Program-made: the position numbers and the translations under genes | Notes under the pieces: generated by a model | What the model saw: the letters and a program-made list of their open reading frames with translations, nothing else | What the model was told of the DNA's origin: nothing | The model's database searches: none | Origin: Acidimicrobiia bacterium | GTDB lineage: Bacteria > Actinomycetota > Acidimicrobiia > IMCC26256 > JADLDD01 | DNA length: 47,684 nucleotides | NCBI GenBank assembly: GCA_020846855.1 | Contig: JADLDD010000024.1 | Location: 1-47,684 of the forward strand | Reading direction: 5' to 3' | Shown: positions 17,177 through 24,141 of the stretch, in pieces | Layout: each line of letters begins with the position of its first letter | Numbering within the stretch: position 1 is the first letter of the stretch

Positions 17177-18276
17177 ACCGAGTACATGTAGCCGCTGCGG
17201 AACACGGGCTGCACCCGGATGAAGTCGCCGGTCTGCGTGGCCGAGACCGTGACGCCGCCGCCCACGTAGATGCCGATGTGGCCGCCCCCGTGGTACACGG
17301 AGAGGTCGCCGGGCTGCAGCGCGTTGTCGGGCACCCGCGGGAACATCGCCGCCTGCGCCAGCGATCCGTGGGGCATCCCCACCCCGGCCTGGGCCCACGC
17401 CATCATCGTGAGGCCCGAGCAGTCGTAGCAGCTCGGGCCGGAGCCGCCGTAGCAGTAGGGCTTGCCGATCTGGGCCCGGGCGTAGGCGACCGCGGCCCCC
17501 GCGCCCCCGGAGGCCGAGGGCACCGGCCCGCTCACGACGAGTCCGCCCCCGCCCGACGAAGCGTTGGAGGACGCGGCCTGCGTCGCGGCGGCGATGCGGC
17601 GGGCCGCCGCGGCGGCCTCGCGGGCCTCGGCGGCGGCCCGGGCCTGCTGCTGCTCGCGGACCAGCCCGGCCAGCTCGCCCTGGGTGCGCGCCAGGAGACG
17701 GCGCTGCTCGGCGTTGGCCCGCTCGATCTCGTCGCGGCTGGCGGCGATGGCGTCGCGCTCGGCCTTCGCCTCCTCGCGGGCGTCCTCGTACTGCTTCTTC
17801 TGCCGGTCGAGGTCGCGCCGTAGCCGCTGGAGCTGGCCCAGCAGGTCGTCGTCGCGCTCGGCGGTGGTGTCGGCGTACTTGGACTTCGCCGCCATCTGGG
17901 TCATGTCGCCGGCGTCGACGGCATCGAGGGGGTTGCGGGTGCCGTTGCCCTTGTAGATCTCGACGGCTCGAGCCGCCACCCGCGAGCGGATCGCCTCCAT
18001 CTCGGCGCGGGCCTTGGCGAGGTCGGCCTCGGCCCGGTCGATGCTCTTCTCGGCCTCCTCGAGGCGGAGGCGAGCCCCGTTGAACTTCTCGTCGAGCGCG
18101 CTGATCCTCATGCCGTTCTGCTCGATCTGTCCGAGCAGGCGGGAGGCCTCGGCCCGCTTGTCGTCGATCGGGCTGCCCGCGGCCGGGGCGACCCGGCCGA
18201 CCATCGGCGTCGCCAGGACGGCGGCGACGGCGAGACTCGAGATCGCCAAGCCGATTCGGTGCGCCCGGAGGTTCAT
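17164..18276 (-). CDS. Secreted NlpC/P60 peptidoglycan endopeptidase with coiled coil (RipA-like)
   Basis: 370 residues. An N-terminal signal peptide (1 to about 33) has a basic start, a hydrophobic core AISSLAVAAVLATPMV and Ala-rich cleavage region. A long alpha-helical coiled coil (about 37-235) and a Gly/Ser linker follow. The C-terminal NlpC/P60 domain (about 255-370) has catalytic Cys286 in YDCSGLT, His333 in GGGHIGIYVG and a polar third residue near 347-348. Two extra Cys (275, 283) flank the nucleophile and could form a disulfide outside the cell. This coiled-coil plus NlpC/P60 layout is that of RipA/CwlO-type D,L-endopeptidases used in cell separation. GAGGGAG precedes the ATG. Nothing on the strand indicates a conserved riboswitch. 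Confidence 0.93.
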   Translation of the reverse strand: MNLRAHRIGLAISSLAVAAVLATPMVGRVAPAAGSPIDDKRAEASRLLGQIEQNGMRISALDEKFNGARLRLEEAEKSIDRAEADLAKARAEMEAIRSRVAARAVEIYKGNGTRNPLDAVDAGDMTQMAAKSKYADTTAERDDDLLGQLQRLRRDLDRQKKQYEDAREEAKAERDAIAASRDEIERANAEQRRLLARTQGELAGLVREQQQARAAAEAREAAAAARRIAAATQAASSNASSGGGGLVVSGPVPSASGGAGAAVAYARAQIGKPYCYGGSGPSCYDCSGLTMMAWAQAGVGMPHGSLAQAAMFPRVPDNALQPGDLSVYHGGGHIGIYVGGGVTVSATQTGDFIRVQPVFRSGYMYSVRPG

Positions 18277-18555
18277 ACGGAACTCCCTCTGGCGGTCTCC
18301 CGCCGTTGTCGGTTTCGTGCTGAACGGGTTCGGGTTCGAACAGCAGCCACTCTGGTCACATCAGCGCGCAATTGCAACAGGAGCTCGTGATGATGGGACC
18401 CCGAGACGTTAGGCGCCGGCCGTTGCTCCGTGCCAGCCATGGTCGCGTGCCTATAGATGACAGGGGTGGATTCCCAGATCGTGGCCCGACCAAACCAGCG
18501 GCATCCGGCGCCCGGCCTGGAGCGGGTGCCGGGATGCGGCCGAGGCCGCGGCCCC
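18277..18555. other. Intergenic region upstream of the NlpC/P60 gene
   Basis: 279 nt with no convincing gene. It is slightly less G+C-rich than its surroundings. Reading the minus strand, a CTATAGG segment near 18450 could be a -10 region for the wall hydrolase, which would then have a leader of about 170 nt. The c-di-AMP (ydaO) riboswitch often precedes such genes; I looked for its core motifs and did not find them. Confidence 0.4.
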
Positions 18556-19035
18556 TCAGGCGGGCCAGCCGCCGGTGGGGCGGGGGGTTCCCGGCCCACC
18601 GAGCGGCGGGACCGACCACTTCATGGCCGCCGCCACGCCGTCGACGACGCGCTGCCACTCGTCGGGGTTCCAGCCCTCGGCCGAGTCGACGAGCGTGGTG
18701 TCCTGGCGGAGGTGGACGATGGCCGGTAGGCGTTCCAACCCCAGCGACTTGACGAGGGCCCGGTCGGGATCGACGAGGACCAGGTAGCGGTCGTCGGCGT
18801 CGCCGATCACCCGCCGGCTGATCGCGGGATCGGCCGTCACGCAGAGGACGACGCGGCAGTCGGCGTCACCGATGACCGACGAGATCTGGTCGGCGACCGT
18901 GATCCACCCCGCGCCCTCGGGGCGGTCGGGGAGCACCACGGCGACGAGGTGGAACATGGTCGTCCAGTCGTCGAGGGCGCGCGTGGCGCCCTTGAGGCTG
19001 GTGACCGGAAGCGAAGGGTCGGGGTTCTGGGCCAC
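18556..19035 (-). CDS. Thioredoxin-like-fold protein without CxxC
   Basis: 159 residues, no named family recognised. The pattern of a hydrophobic strand (HLVAVVLP), a second strand (CRVVLCVTAD), DRYLVLVDPDRALVKSLGLERLPAIVHL with the cis-Pro-like RLPAIV, and a C-terminal helix DEWQRVVDGVAAAMKW matches a thioredoxin-like fold lacking the redox CxxC. The start is GTG 19035, preceded by GGAGG; the longer ORF upstream is shadow. The cytosolic role is unknown, perhaps binding or a redox-inactive scaffold. Confidence 0.7.
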   Translation of the reverse strand: MAQNPDPSLPVTSLKGATRALDDWTTMFHLVAVVLPDRPEGAGWITVADQISSVIGDADCRVVLCVTADPAISRRVIGDADDRYLVLVDPDRALVKSLGLERLPAIVHLRQDTTLVDSAEGWNPDEWQRVVDGVAAAMKWSVPPLGGPGTPRPTGGWPA

Positions 19036-19146
19036 GGTTCCTCCCGCGCGGGTACGGGCGAAAGGTAGCGCAGGGTCACGGCGCGACCCGGTGCCGGGCG
19101 CTTCGCCCCCGGCCGTGGGCTCCGGTGCCGCAGTAGCCTCCGGCGC

Positions 19147-19608
19147 ATGAGCCGCCGTGACCAGATCCGGATGACCGACGCCGAGGTGCAGGCCTACCTG
19201 GAGTCGGGCCGTGACCTCCAGGTGGCGTCGATCGGAGCCGACGGCGCTCCCCACCTCGTCACCATGTGGTACGTCGTCCGCGACGGTGCGCTCACGTTCT
19301 GGACCTACGCCAAGTCGCAGAAGGTGGTGAACCTGCGCCGCGATCCGAGGATCTCGGTCCTCGTCAGCTCGGGCGCCACCTACGAGGAGCTCCGCGGCGT
19401 CTCGATCCAGGGCACGGCCGAGATCGTCGACGATCCCGAGGCGGTCCTCGACTGCGGGCTCGCGATCTACGAGCGCTACTGGGGCCCGGTCACCTCCGAC
19501 CTCGAGCGCGACGGCGTGCGGGCCATGGGCGCGAAGCGTGTGGTGATCGTGGTCCGGCCCGAGACCGTGGTGAGCTGGGACCACGGCAAGCTCGCCGGCG
19601 CCTACTAG
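19147..19608 (+). CDS. PPOX-class F420-dependent flavin/deazaflavin oxidoreductase
   Basis: 153-residue split beta-barrel protein of the pyridoxamine-phosphate-oxidase-like superfamily (FDOR-B type in actinobacteria), which bind FMN or F420. Landmarks are LQVASIGADGAPHLVTMWYVV, TFWTYAKSQKVVNLRRDPRISVL (the KxxNLRRDPR cofactor-binding segment) and an EELRGVSIQGTAEIV strand. TAGCCT is 7 nt upstream of the ATG, supporting this start and a leaderless mRNA. F420 use is inferred from the KVVNLRRDPR pattern; FMN or heme binding remains possible. Confidence 0.88.
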   Translation: MSRRDQIRMTDAEVQAYLESGRDLQVASIGADGAPHLVTMWYVVRDGALTFWTYAKSQKVVNLRRDPRISVLVSSGATYEELRGVSIQGTAEIVDDPEAVLDCGLAIYERYWGPVTSDLERDGVRAMGAKRVVIVVRPETVVSWDHGKLAGAY

Positions 19609-19782
19609 CCCGGCCGGGTCGCCCCGGTCCGGTCCCGGTGAGCCCCCGACATCGGCGCCACCCGGCGGGCCGGCATGTCGGTGGACCGCCTCCCTGCCCC
19701 CCGGCCGGCCGACTCTCCGTCGGACCCGGTTCCCCCACCCGTGATCCGCACCCCCAGATCGTCGAGGCAGGCTAGGTCGTAG

Positions 19783-19788
19783 TACGAT
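19783..19788 (+). promoter_or_regulatory. -10 element TACGAT, 7 nt before CLC start
   Basis: TACGAT lies within a locally A/T-rich stretch (AGTACGATATACC), a clear exception in this G+C-rich region. The 7-nt gap to the GTG at 19796 predicts a leaderless transcript. Confidence 0.6.
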
Positions 19789-19795
19789 ATACCGC

Positions 19796-21361
19796 GTGGA
19801 GCCCCCCCGACGCGACCCCGGAGCGCCGCCGCGCGAGGGCGCGTTGAGGCAGTTCTTCGACAGCGCGGTCCTCGGCATCCCGCCGGCGATGATCCTCATG
19901 GCCTTCGCGGTGGGGATCATCGGCGGCCTGGTGGGGGCCGGCTACCTGTGGGCCCTCCACTTCCTCCAGAACTGGCTCTGGCCGACCAACTGGGAGGGAG
20001 CGATCGGCTTCGCGGTCCTCGGTGGTGCCGGCCTGTTCGTGACCGTCGTGACCCGGGTGTTCGGCCGGTTCGGCGACGTCGAGCTGCTGGTCGACAACAT
20101 CCACGTGTCGGGCGGGGCCCCGAGCGTCCGGGCGCTCCGGTCCCTCATCCCCACGTCGCTGGTCTGCATCGCCGCCGGAGGCGGGGCCGGGCCCGAGGCC
20201 CCGCTCGTCACCACCACCGGGACGCTGGCCGGCTGGTTCGCCCGCAAGCGGCACCTCGCGGTCGTCGACACCCGCAGCCTCACGATCGCCGGCATGGCGG
20301 CCGGTTTCACCGTCCTGTTCGGAGCTCCGCTCGGCTCCGCGCTGTTCTCGCTCGAGCTCCTGCACCGCCGGGGACTCCAGTACTACGAGGCCCTGATCCC
20401 GTCGATCATCGGCGCGCTCAGCGGTTACGCGATCTACGTCGTGGTCACGGCGGGCACCGGGCTCGCGCCCGTGTGGAACCTCGACATCCCGGCGCGGCTC
20501 CATGCCGCCGACCTCGGTTGGGCGGTCGCGGCCGGCATCGTGGGCGCGATCGTGGCCGTGGTCTTCACCTACCTGAACCTCTTGCTCAGGCGTGTGTTCC
20601 GGCGCCTGCACCGGGAGGTGCGCCCGCTGGCGGGCGGGCTGATCCTGGCCGGCCTCGGGCTCTGGTCCGGCTACGCCCTCACCTTCGGCGAGGCTCAGAC
20701 GACCGAGGTGATCGGGCTCACGAAGGTCACGGCCGGCGCGCTGGCCGTCGCGGCCGTCGCCAAGCTGCTCGGGACGTCGGTCACGATCTCTTCGGGATGG
20801 CCCGGCGGCTTCATCATCCCGCTGTTCTTCATGGGGGAGAACCTCGGGCGGGCGTCGCACCTGCTGTTCCCGTCGGTCACCGAGGCCGTCATGGTCGCCG
20901 CCCTCATGGCCGCGATCAACTGCGGCGTGACCAAGACGCCCCTCGGCTCGACCCTCGTGGTGACCGAGATGGCCGGTTTCCGGCTTCTTCCCACCACGAT
21001 GATCGCCTCGCTCGTGGCCTTCCTGCTCACGAGCCACGTGGGCCTGATCGAGAGTCAGCGGGAGCGCCAGAGCACCCTCGACGAGAACGGCGGTGGACCC
21101 CACGGGTTGCTGGGCGACGCCACGCCGGCGACCCGGCCGGCCGACACGGCGCCGGCCGTGCACGGCGCGGAGAACGCCAACGGCTCCGAGCCGTCGGCCT
21201 CCACGGGACCGCCCGACGGCTCCGGCCCGCCGGCCGAGCGCCGGGTGGCCGACACACCCGGAGCGGGACCGACCACCGGCTTGAGCGGCACCGGCGGGGC
21301 CGGCGGGACCGGCGGGACCGTGGGACCGCCGAGGAACCTCACCCCGGCCGATCCCGACTGA
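19796..21361 (+). CDS. CLC-family chloride channel/transporter
   Basis: 521 residues: an integral membrane domain with about ten helices (about 25-425), then a hydrophilic tail rich in Gly/Pro/Thr (about 430-521) with no CBS domain. The selectivity-filter block is AAGGGAGPEAPLVTTTG, a variant of the GxxGPE motif that includes the gating Glu; SSGWPGGFIIPLFFMG corresponds to the GxFxP filter segment, and TKTPLGSTLVVTEM to the later conserved helix. It moves chloride or another halide across the membrane, as a channel or H+ antiporter. The GTG start is supported by TACGAT 7 nt upstream. The tail ends in GGTGGT-type repeats and may be disordered. Confidence 0.92.
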   Translation: MEPPRRDPGAPPREGALRQFFDSAVLGIPPAMILMAFAVGIIGGLVGAGYLWALHFLQNWLWPTNWEGAIGFAVLGGAGLFVTVVTRVFGRFGDVELLVDNIHVSGGAPSVRALRSLIPTSLVCIAAGGGAGPEAPLVTTTGTLAGWFARKRHLAVVDTRSLTIAGMAAGFTVLFGAPLGSALFSLELLHRRGLQYYEALIPSIIGALSGYAIYVVVTAGTGLAPVWNLDIPARLHAADLGWAVAAGIVGAIVAVVFTYLNLLLRRVFRRLHREVRPLAGGLILAGLGLWSGYALTFGEAQTTEVIGLTKVTAGALAVAAVAKLLGTSVTISSGWPGGFIIPLFFMGENLGRASHLLFPSVTEAVMVAALMAAINCGVTKTPLGSTLVVTEMAGFRLLPTTMIASLVAFLLTSHVGLIESQRERQSTLDENGGGPHGLLGDATPATRPADTAPAVHGAENANGSEPSASTGPPDGSGPPAERRVADTPGAGPTTGLSGTGGAGGTGGTVGPPRNLTPADPD

Positions 21362-21440
21362 GCGGGCCGACCTGAGCGGGCCGACCTGAGCGGGCCGACC
21401 GGCGGGCGCCGACCTGAGCGGGCCGGCCGGCGGGCGCCGG
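21360..21440. repeat. 14-bp tandem repeats between convergent genes
   Basis: The 81-nt gap between the CLC gene stop and the MBL gene stop is made almost wholly of repeats of GAGCGGGCCGACCT (three near-exact tandem copies and a fourth degenerate one) with interposed GGCGGGCGCC blocks. The repeats begin in the CLC stop codon. No stem-loop terminator stands out. Confidence 0.8.
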
Positions 21441-21441
21441 G

Positions 21442-22284
21442 TCAGGCGAGGCCCAGGGCCCGGAGCATCGACGTGGGGATGCCGTCGTCGCCCCCCGCGA
21501 GCATGGCCGCCTTCTCGACGTTGATGGCGTCGCGGTCGCGCTCGATCCAGGCGTCCCACGGGCCGGGCCCGAGCCGCGCCGGGTCGCCGTCGGCGTCCAC
21601 GCAGGCCCGCAGGTAGTCCTGGAGCCGGCGCACGTCGAGTTCCCCGCCCACCGGGCCGTGACCGGGGACGACGATCGACCCGAGGTCGGCCACGGCGTCG
21701 AGCACGTCGGCCCAGGCCGCGGGGTCGCCCTGGAACGCGAGGGGGGTCACCCCGAAGAAGCACAGGTCGCCCGCGAAGACCACGTCGGCGTCGTCGACGA
21801 CGACCACCAGGTCGCCCGGCGTGTGCCCCAGCGCGGGGAGCACCTCCACCCTGGGGGTCAGCTGCGCGTTGTCGGCCACCTCGTGGCTCACCGGCCGGGT
21901 CCCGATCTCGGCCAGGTCGTCGAACTCCTCGGCGAAGGCCGGCATGAAGGCCTTGTACGCGTCGATCGGCATCGGCTGGTCGAGCATCTCGCTGGTGAAG
22001 GGGCTGCCGTAGATCGCGGCGTTGCGAAAGGCGCGCGTCCCGCCGACGTGGTCGACGTGGGCGTGGGTGAGCACCACCCGGCGGACGGGGGAATCCAGCG
22101 CGTCGACGGCCGCGGCCAGAGGCTCCCACTGCGACCGGACCATCAGCGTGTCGACGAGCGTCAGCCCGTCGTCGTCGACGATCACCCCCGCGTTGCTGAT
22201 CCCCGACCCGCCGCCCGGCTGTAGCCATGCGAAGACGCCGGGCGCGATCTCCTCGAGCCGGGCGCTCGTGGGGTCTCCGGCCAT
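21442..22284 (-). CDS. MBL-fold metallo-hydrolase
   Basis: 280-residue metallo-beta-lactamase-fold hydrolase. The metal ligands are in LTHAHVDHVGGT (HxHxDH), ALGHTPGD (third His), FAGDLCFF (bridging Asp) and VVPGHGPV (last His). The N-terminal GISNAGVIVDDDGLTLVDTL strand pair is typical of the quinoprotein-relay/hydroxyacylglutathione-hydrolase-like group. The C-terminal half (about 205-270) is a helical extension. On its strand TAGCGT lies 6 nt before the ATG, so leaderless. The substrate is unknown. Confidence 0.9.
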   Translation of the reverse strand: MAGDPTSARLEEIAPGVFAWLQPGGGSGISNAGVIVDDDGLTLVDTLMVRSQWEPLAAAVDALDSPVRRVVLTHAHVDHVGGTRAFRNAAIYGSPFTSEMLDQPMPIDAYKAFMPAFAEEFDDLAEIGTRPVSHEVADNAQLTPRVEVLPALGHTPGDLVVVVDDADVVFAGDLCFFGVTPLAFQGDPAAWADVLDAVADLGSIVVPGHGPVGGELDVRRLQDYLRACVDADGDPARLGPGPWDAWIERDRDAINVEKAAMLAGGDDGIPTSMLRALGLA

Positions 22285-22398
22285 GATCCGACGCTACTCC
22301 CGTCGGGTCGGGGCGGGCGACGGTCCGCCCGGCCGGCCCGGCGGAGGGGAGCGGCGCCCGGTTGGGGTCCGCGCGTGCGCCCCTCTAGCCTGCGGACC
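22285..22398. promoter_or_regulatory. Divergent promoter region, MBL hydrolase / malyl-CoA lyase
   Basis: Minus-strand TAGCGT (22291-22296) lies 6 nt before the MBL gene and plus-strand TAGCCT (22386-22391) lies 7 nt before the lyase gene. Both predict leaderless mRNAs. The 89 nt between the hexamers have no clear operator. Confidence 0.5.
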
Positions 22399-23346
22399 AT
22401 GTCCGAACGCACCAAGAACCTGCCCCGCCGCTCCTGCCACGCCACGCCCGGTTCGAGCGAGAAGATGCTCGGGAAGGCCCCCGGCCTCGGTGCCGACCAG
22501 GTGTTCCTCGACCTCGAGGACTCCGTCTCCCCGCTCGAGAAGGAGAGCGCCCGGGAGAAGGTCGTCCGCGCGATCAACGAGCAGGACTGGGGCGACACCG
22601 TCCTGTGCGTGCGGGTCAACGCCTGGGACACCCGGTGGACCTACCGCGACGTGATCCACGTGGTCGAGAACGCCTCCGAGCGCCTCGACGAGATCATGCT
22701 GCCCAAGGTCGAGTCGGCGGCCCAGATCCAGGCCCTCGACATGCTCCTGACCCAGATCGAGCAGGCCAACGGGCACACCCGGCGGGTGGGGATCGAGGCC
22801 CAGATCGAGACGGCCCGGGGCCTCATCAACGTGGAGGAGATCTGCGCGGCCTCCGACCGCCTCGAGACGATCATCTTCGGCCCCGCCGACTTCGCCGCGT
22901 CGACGGAGATGCCGGTGCTCACCGGGGGGGTGTCGATCCCCGAGTACCCGGGCGACCACTTCCACTACGTGTTCTCGAAGATCCTCATGGCCGGCCGGGC
23001 CAACGGGCTCCAGGTGATCGACGGGCCGTTCCTCAAGATCCGCGAGCTCGACGCCCTGCGCGAGTACGCGATGCGGACCCGGATCCTCGGCTACGACGGC
23101 AAGTGGTCGTTGCACCCCGACCAGGTCACCGTCATCAACGAGGTCTACACGCCCACCCAGGAGCAGTTCGACCGCGCCTTCGACATCCTCGAGGCCTACG
23201 AGAAGGCGACCCCCGAGGGCGAGCGTCGGGGAGCCGTGATGTTCGGCGACGAGATGATCGACGAGGCCAGCCGCAAGATGGCCCTGAAGTTCGTGACCCG
23301 CGGCGAGCGGGCCGGGATGGCCCGCAGCGCCGGGAGCGGCGACTGA
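22399..23346 (+). CDS. Malyl-CoA/beta-methylmalyl-CoA lyase (HpcH/HpaI, CitE-like)
   Basis: 315-residue TIM-barrel lyase, the same length as Rhodobacter Mcl1 (318). It likely cleaves L-malyl-CoA or beta-methylmalyl-CoA to glyoxylate plus acetyl- or propionyl-CoA, Mg2+-dependent. The metal and catalytic residues are visible: Glu137 in EAQIETARG and Asp164 in IIFGPADFAAS. DQVFLDLEDSVSPLEK and the C-terminal GYDGKWSLHPDQVTVINEV (WxIHP-like motif) are also diagnostic. The start ATG is set by TAGCCT 7 nt upstream. Citramalyl-CoA lyase or malyl-CoA thioesterase activity is possible; the methylsuccinyl-CoA-dehydrogenase-like gene at 30576 favours an ethylmalonyl-CoA-pathway role. Confidence 0.87.
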   Translation: MSERTKNLPRRSCHATPGSSEKMLGKAPGLGADQVFLDLEDSVSPLEKESAREKVVRAINEQDWGDTVLCVRVNAWDTRWTYRDVIHVVENASERLDEIMLPKVESAAQIQALDMLLTQIEQANGHTRRVGIEAQIETARGLINVEEICAASDRLETIIFGPADFAASTEMPVLTGGVSIPEYPGDHFHYVFSKILMAGRANGLQVIDGPFLKIRELDALREYAMRTRILGYDGKWSLHPDQVTVINEVYTPTQEQFDRAFDILEAYEKATPEGERRGAVMFGDEMIDEASRKMALKFVTRGERAGMARSAGSGD

Positions 23347-23357
23347 CCCACCCGGTA

Positions 23358-23409
23358 GCCCCGCCGGGCGGCGCGGCGGCGACTCCTCGGCGGCGACTCC
23401 CGGCGGGGC
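23358..23409. terminator. Stem-loop between convergent lyase and cofE-like genes
   Basis: Perfect 11-bp stem GCCCCGCCGGG/CCCGGCGGGGC around a 30-nt G+C-rich loop, filling the gap between the two converging genes. It is a likely bidirectional terminator. Confidence 0.55.
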
Positions 23410-23412
23410 GCC

Positions 23413-24141
23413 TCAGCCGGCGCGGCGGACGAGCACGATCGGGGTCAGCTCGTCGTTCTGGCCCATCGGGTTGTCGAGGAGCACCTCGCGCGCCGTCGCG
23501 GCGTCGACGGGCACGCCGCGGCTGGCGCCCAGCACCTCGACGTTGATGTTGTTGGCGTCGACGATGGCCACCGGGATGCCGGTGGCGTCCTCGAGGGCCT
23601 GGGCGTCGCGGGGCGGATCCGCGGGGCCGATCATGGCGAACTCGTCGAACGGCTTGATGGTCGACGGGTTGAACCCGTCGATCTCGGAGATGCGGTGGCC
23701 GGCGAAGCGCCAGAAGTCGCCGGAGCGACGCAGAACGAACTTGGAGAAGGCCCCCACGATCCCCGCCAGGAGCATGCGGAACCAGCCGGCCTGCATGATC
23801 GCGACCTGCATCTTGGCCGGGTCGGAGAACGCGACGTCGTCGGGGTACTTCCTCGTGCCCTTCACGAGCAGCCGGGCGAGGAGGCCGGGTCGCACGGTGG
23901 AGCGGTGGATCACCCGGCCCTGGGAGATGGTCACGAACTTCTCGCTCACCGCCGCCCAGTCGCCCGGGCGGGCCACCGGCGCCACGTAGCGCTCGAACAC
24001 CGGCTCGAGCGGCTCCTTCACGTGGATCAGGTGGGTGCGCACCGGCCGTCGTTCGTAGGTGGCCCCCCCGACCGTGACCGGCGGCGACGGCCTCGGCTCG
24101 CGGGCGGCGCGCGGCCCCGTGGGGGTGGTCGCCGCGCTCAC
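23413..24141 (-). CDS. CofE-like (F420-0:gamma-glutamyl ligase family) protein
   Basis: 242 residues resembling the N-terminal family of coenzyme F420-0:L-glutamate ligases (PF01996). Landmarks are YERRPVRTHLIHVKEPLEPVFERY, WAAVSEKFVTISQGR (the SEK-V-ISQGR segment of the family), and the C-terminal GIPVAIVDANNINVEVLGAS. Real F420 ligases add glutamate to F420-0; related proteins of unknown role also exist in organisms without F420, so the reaction here is uncertain. The GTG start overlaps the asnB stop (GTGA), so the two are translationally coupled. That pairing with a glutamine amidotransferase suggests formation of a gamma-glutamyl or amide product (inference). The 26058-long ORF upstream is shadow. 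Confidence 0.8.
   Translation of the reverse strand: MSAATTPTGPRAAREPRPSPPVTVGGATYERRPVRTHLIHVKEPLEPVFERYVAPVARPGDWAAVSEKFVTISQGRVIHRSTVRPGLLARLLVKGTRKYPDDVAFSDPAKMQVAIMQAGWFRMLLAGIVGAFSKFVLRRSGDFWRFAGHRISEIDGFNPSTIKPFDEFAMIGPADPPRDAQALEDATGIPVAIVDANNINVEVLGASRGVPVDAATAREVLLDNPMGQNDELTPIVLVRRAG

Noticed and set aside
18277-18470. Possible c-di-AMP (ydaO) riboswitch before the NlpC/P60 gene
   Set aside because: A GAACCCG-TTCAGC stretch on the minus strand resembles part of the motif, but the remaining conserved core and paired stems could not be found.
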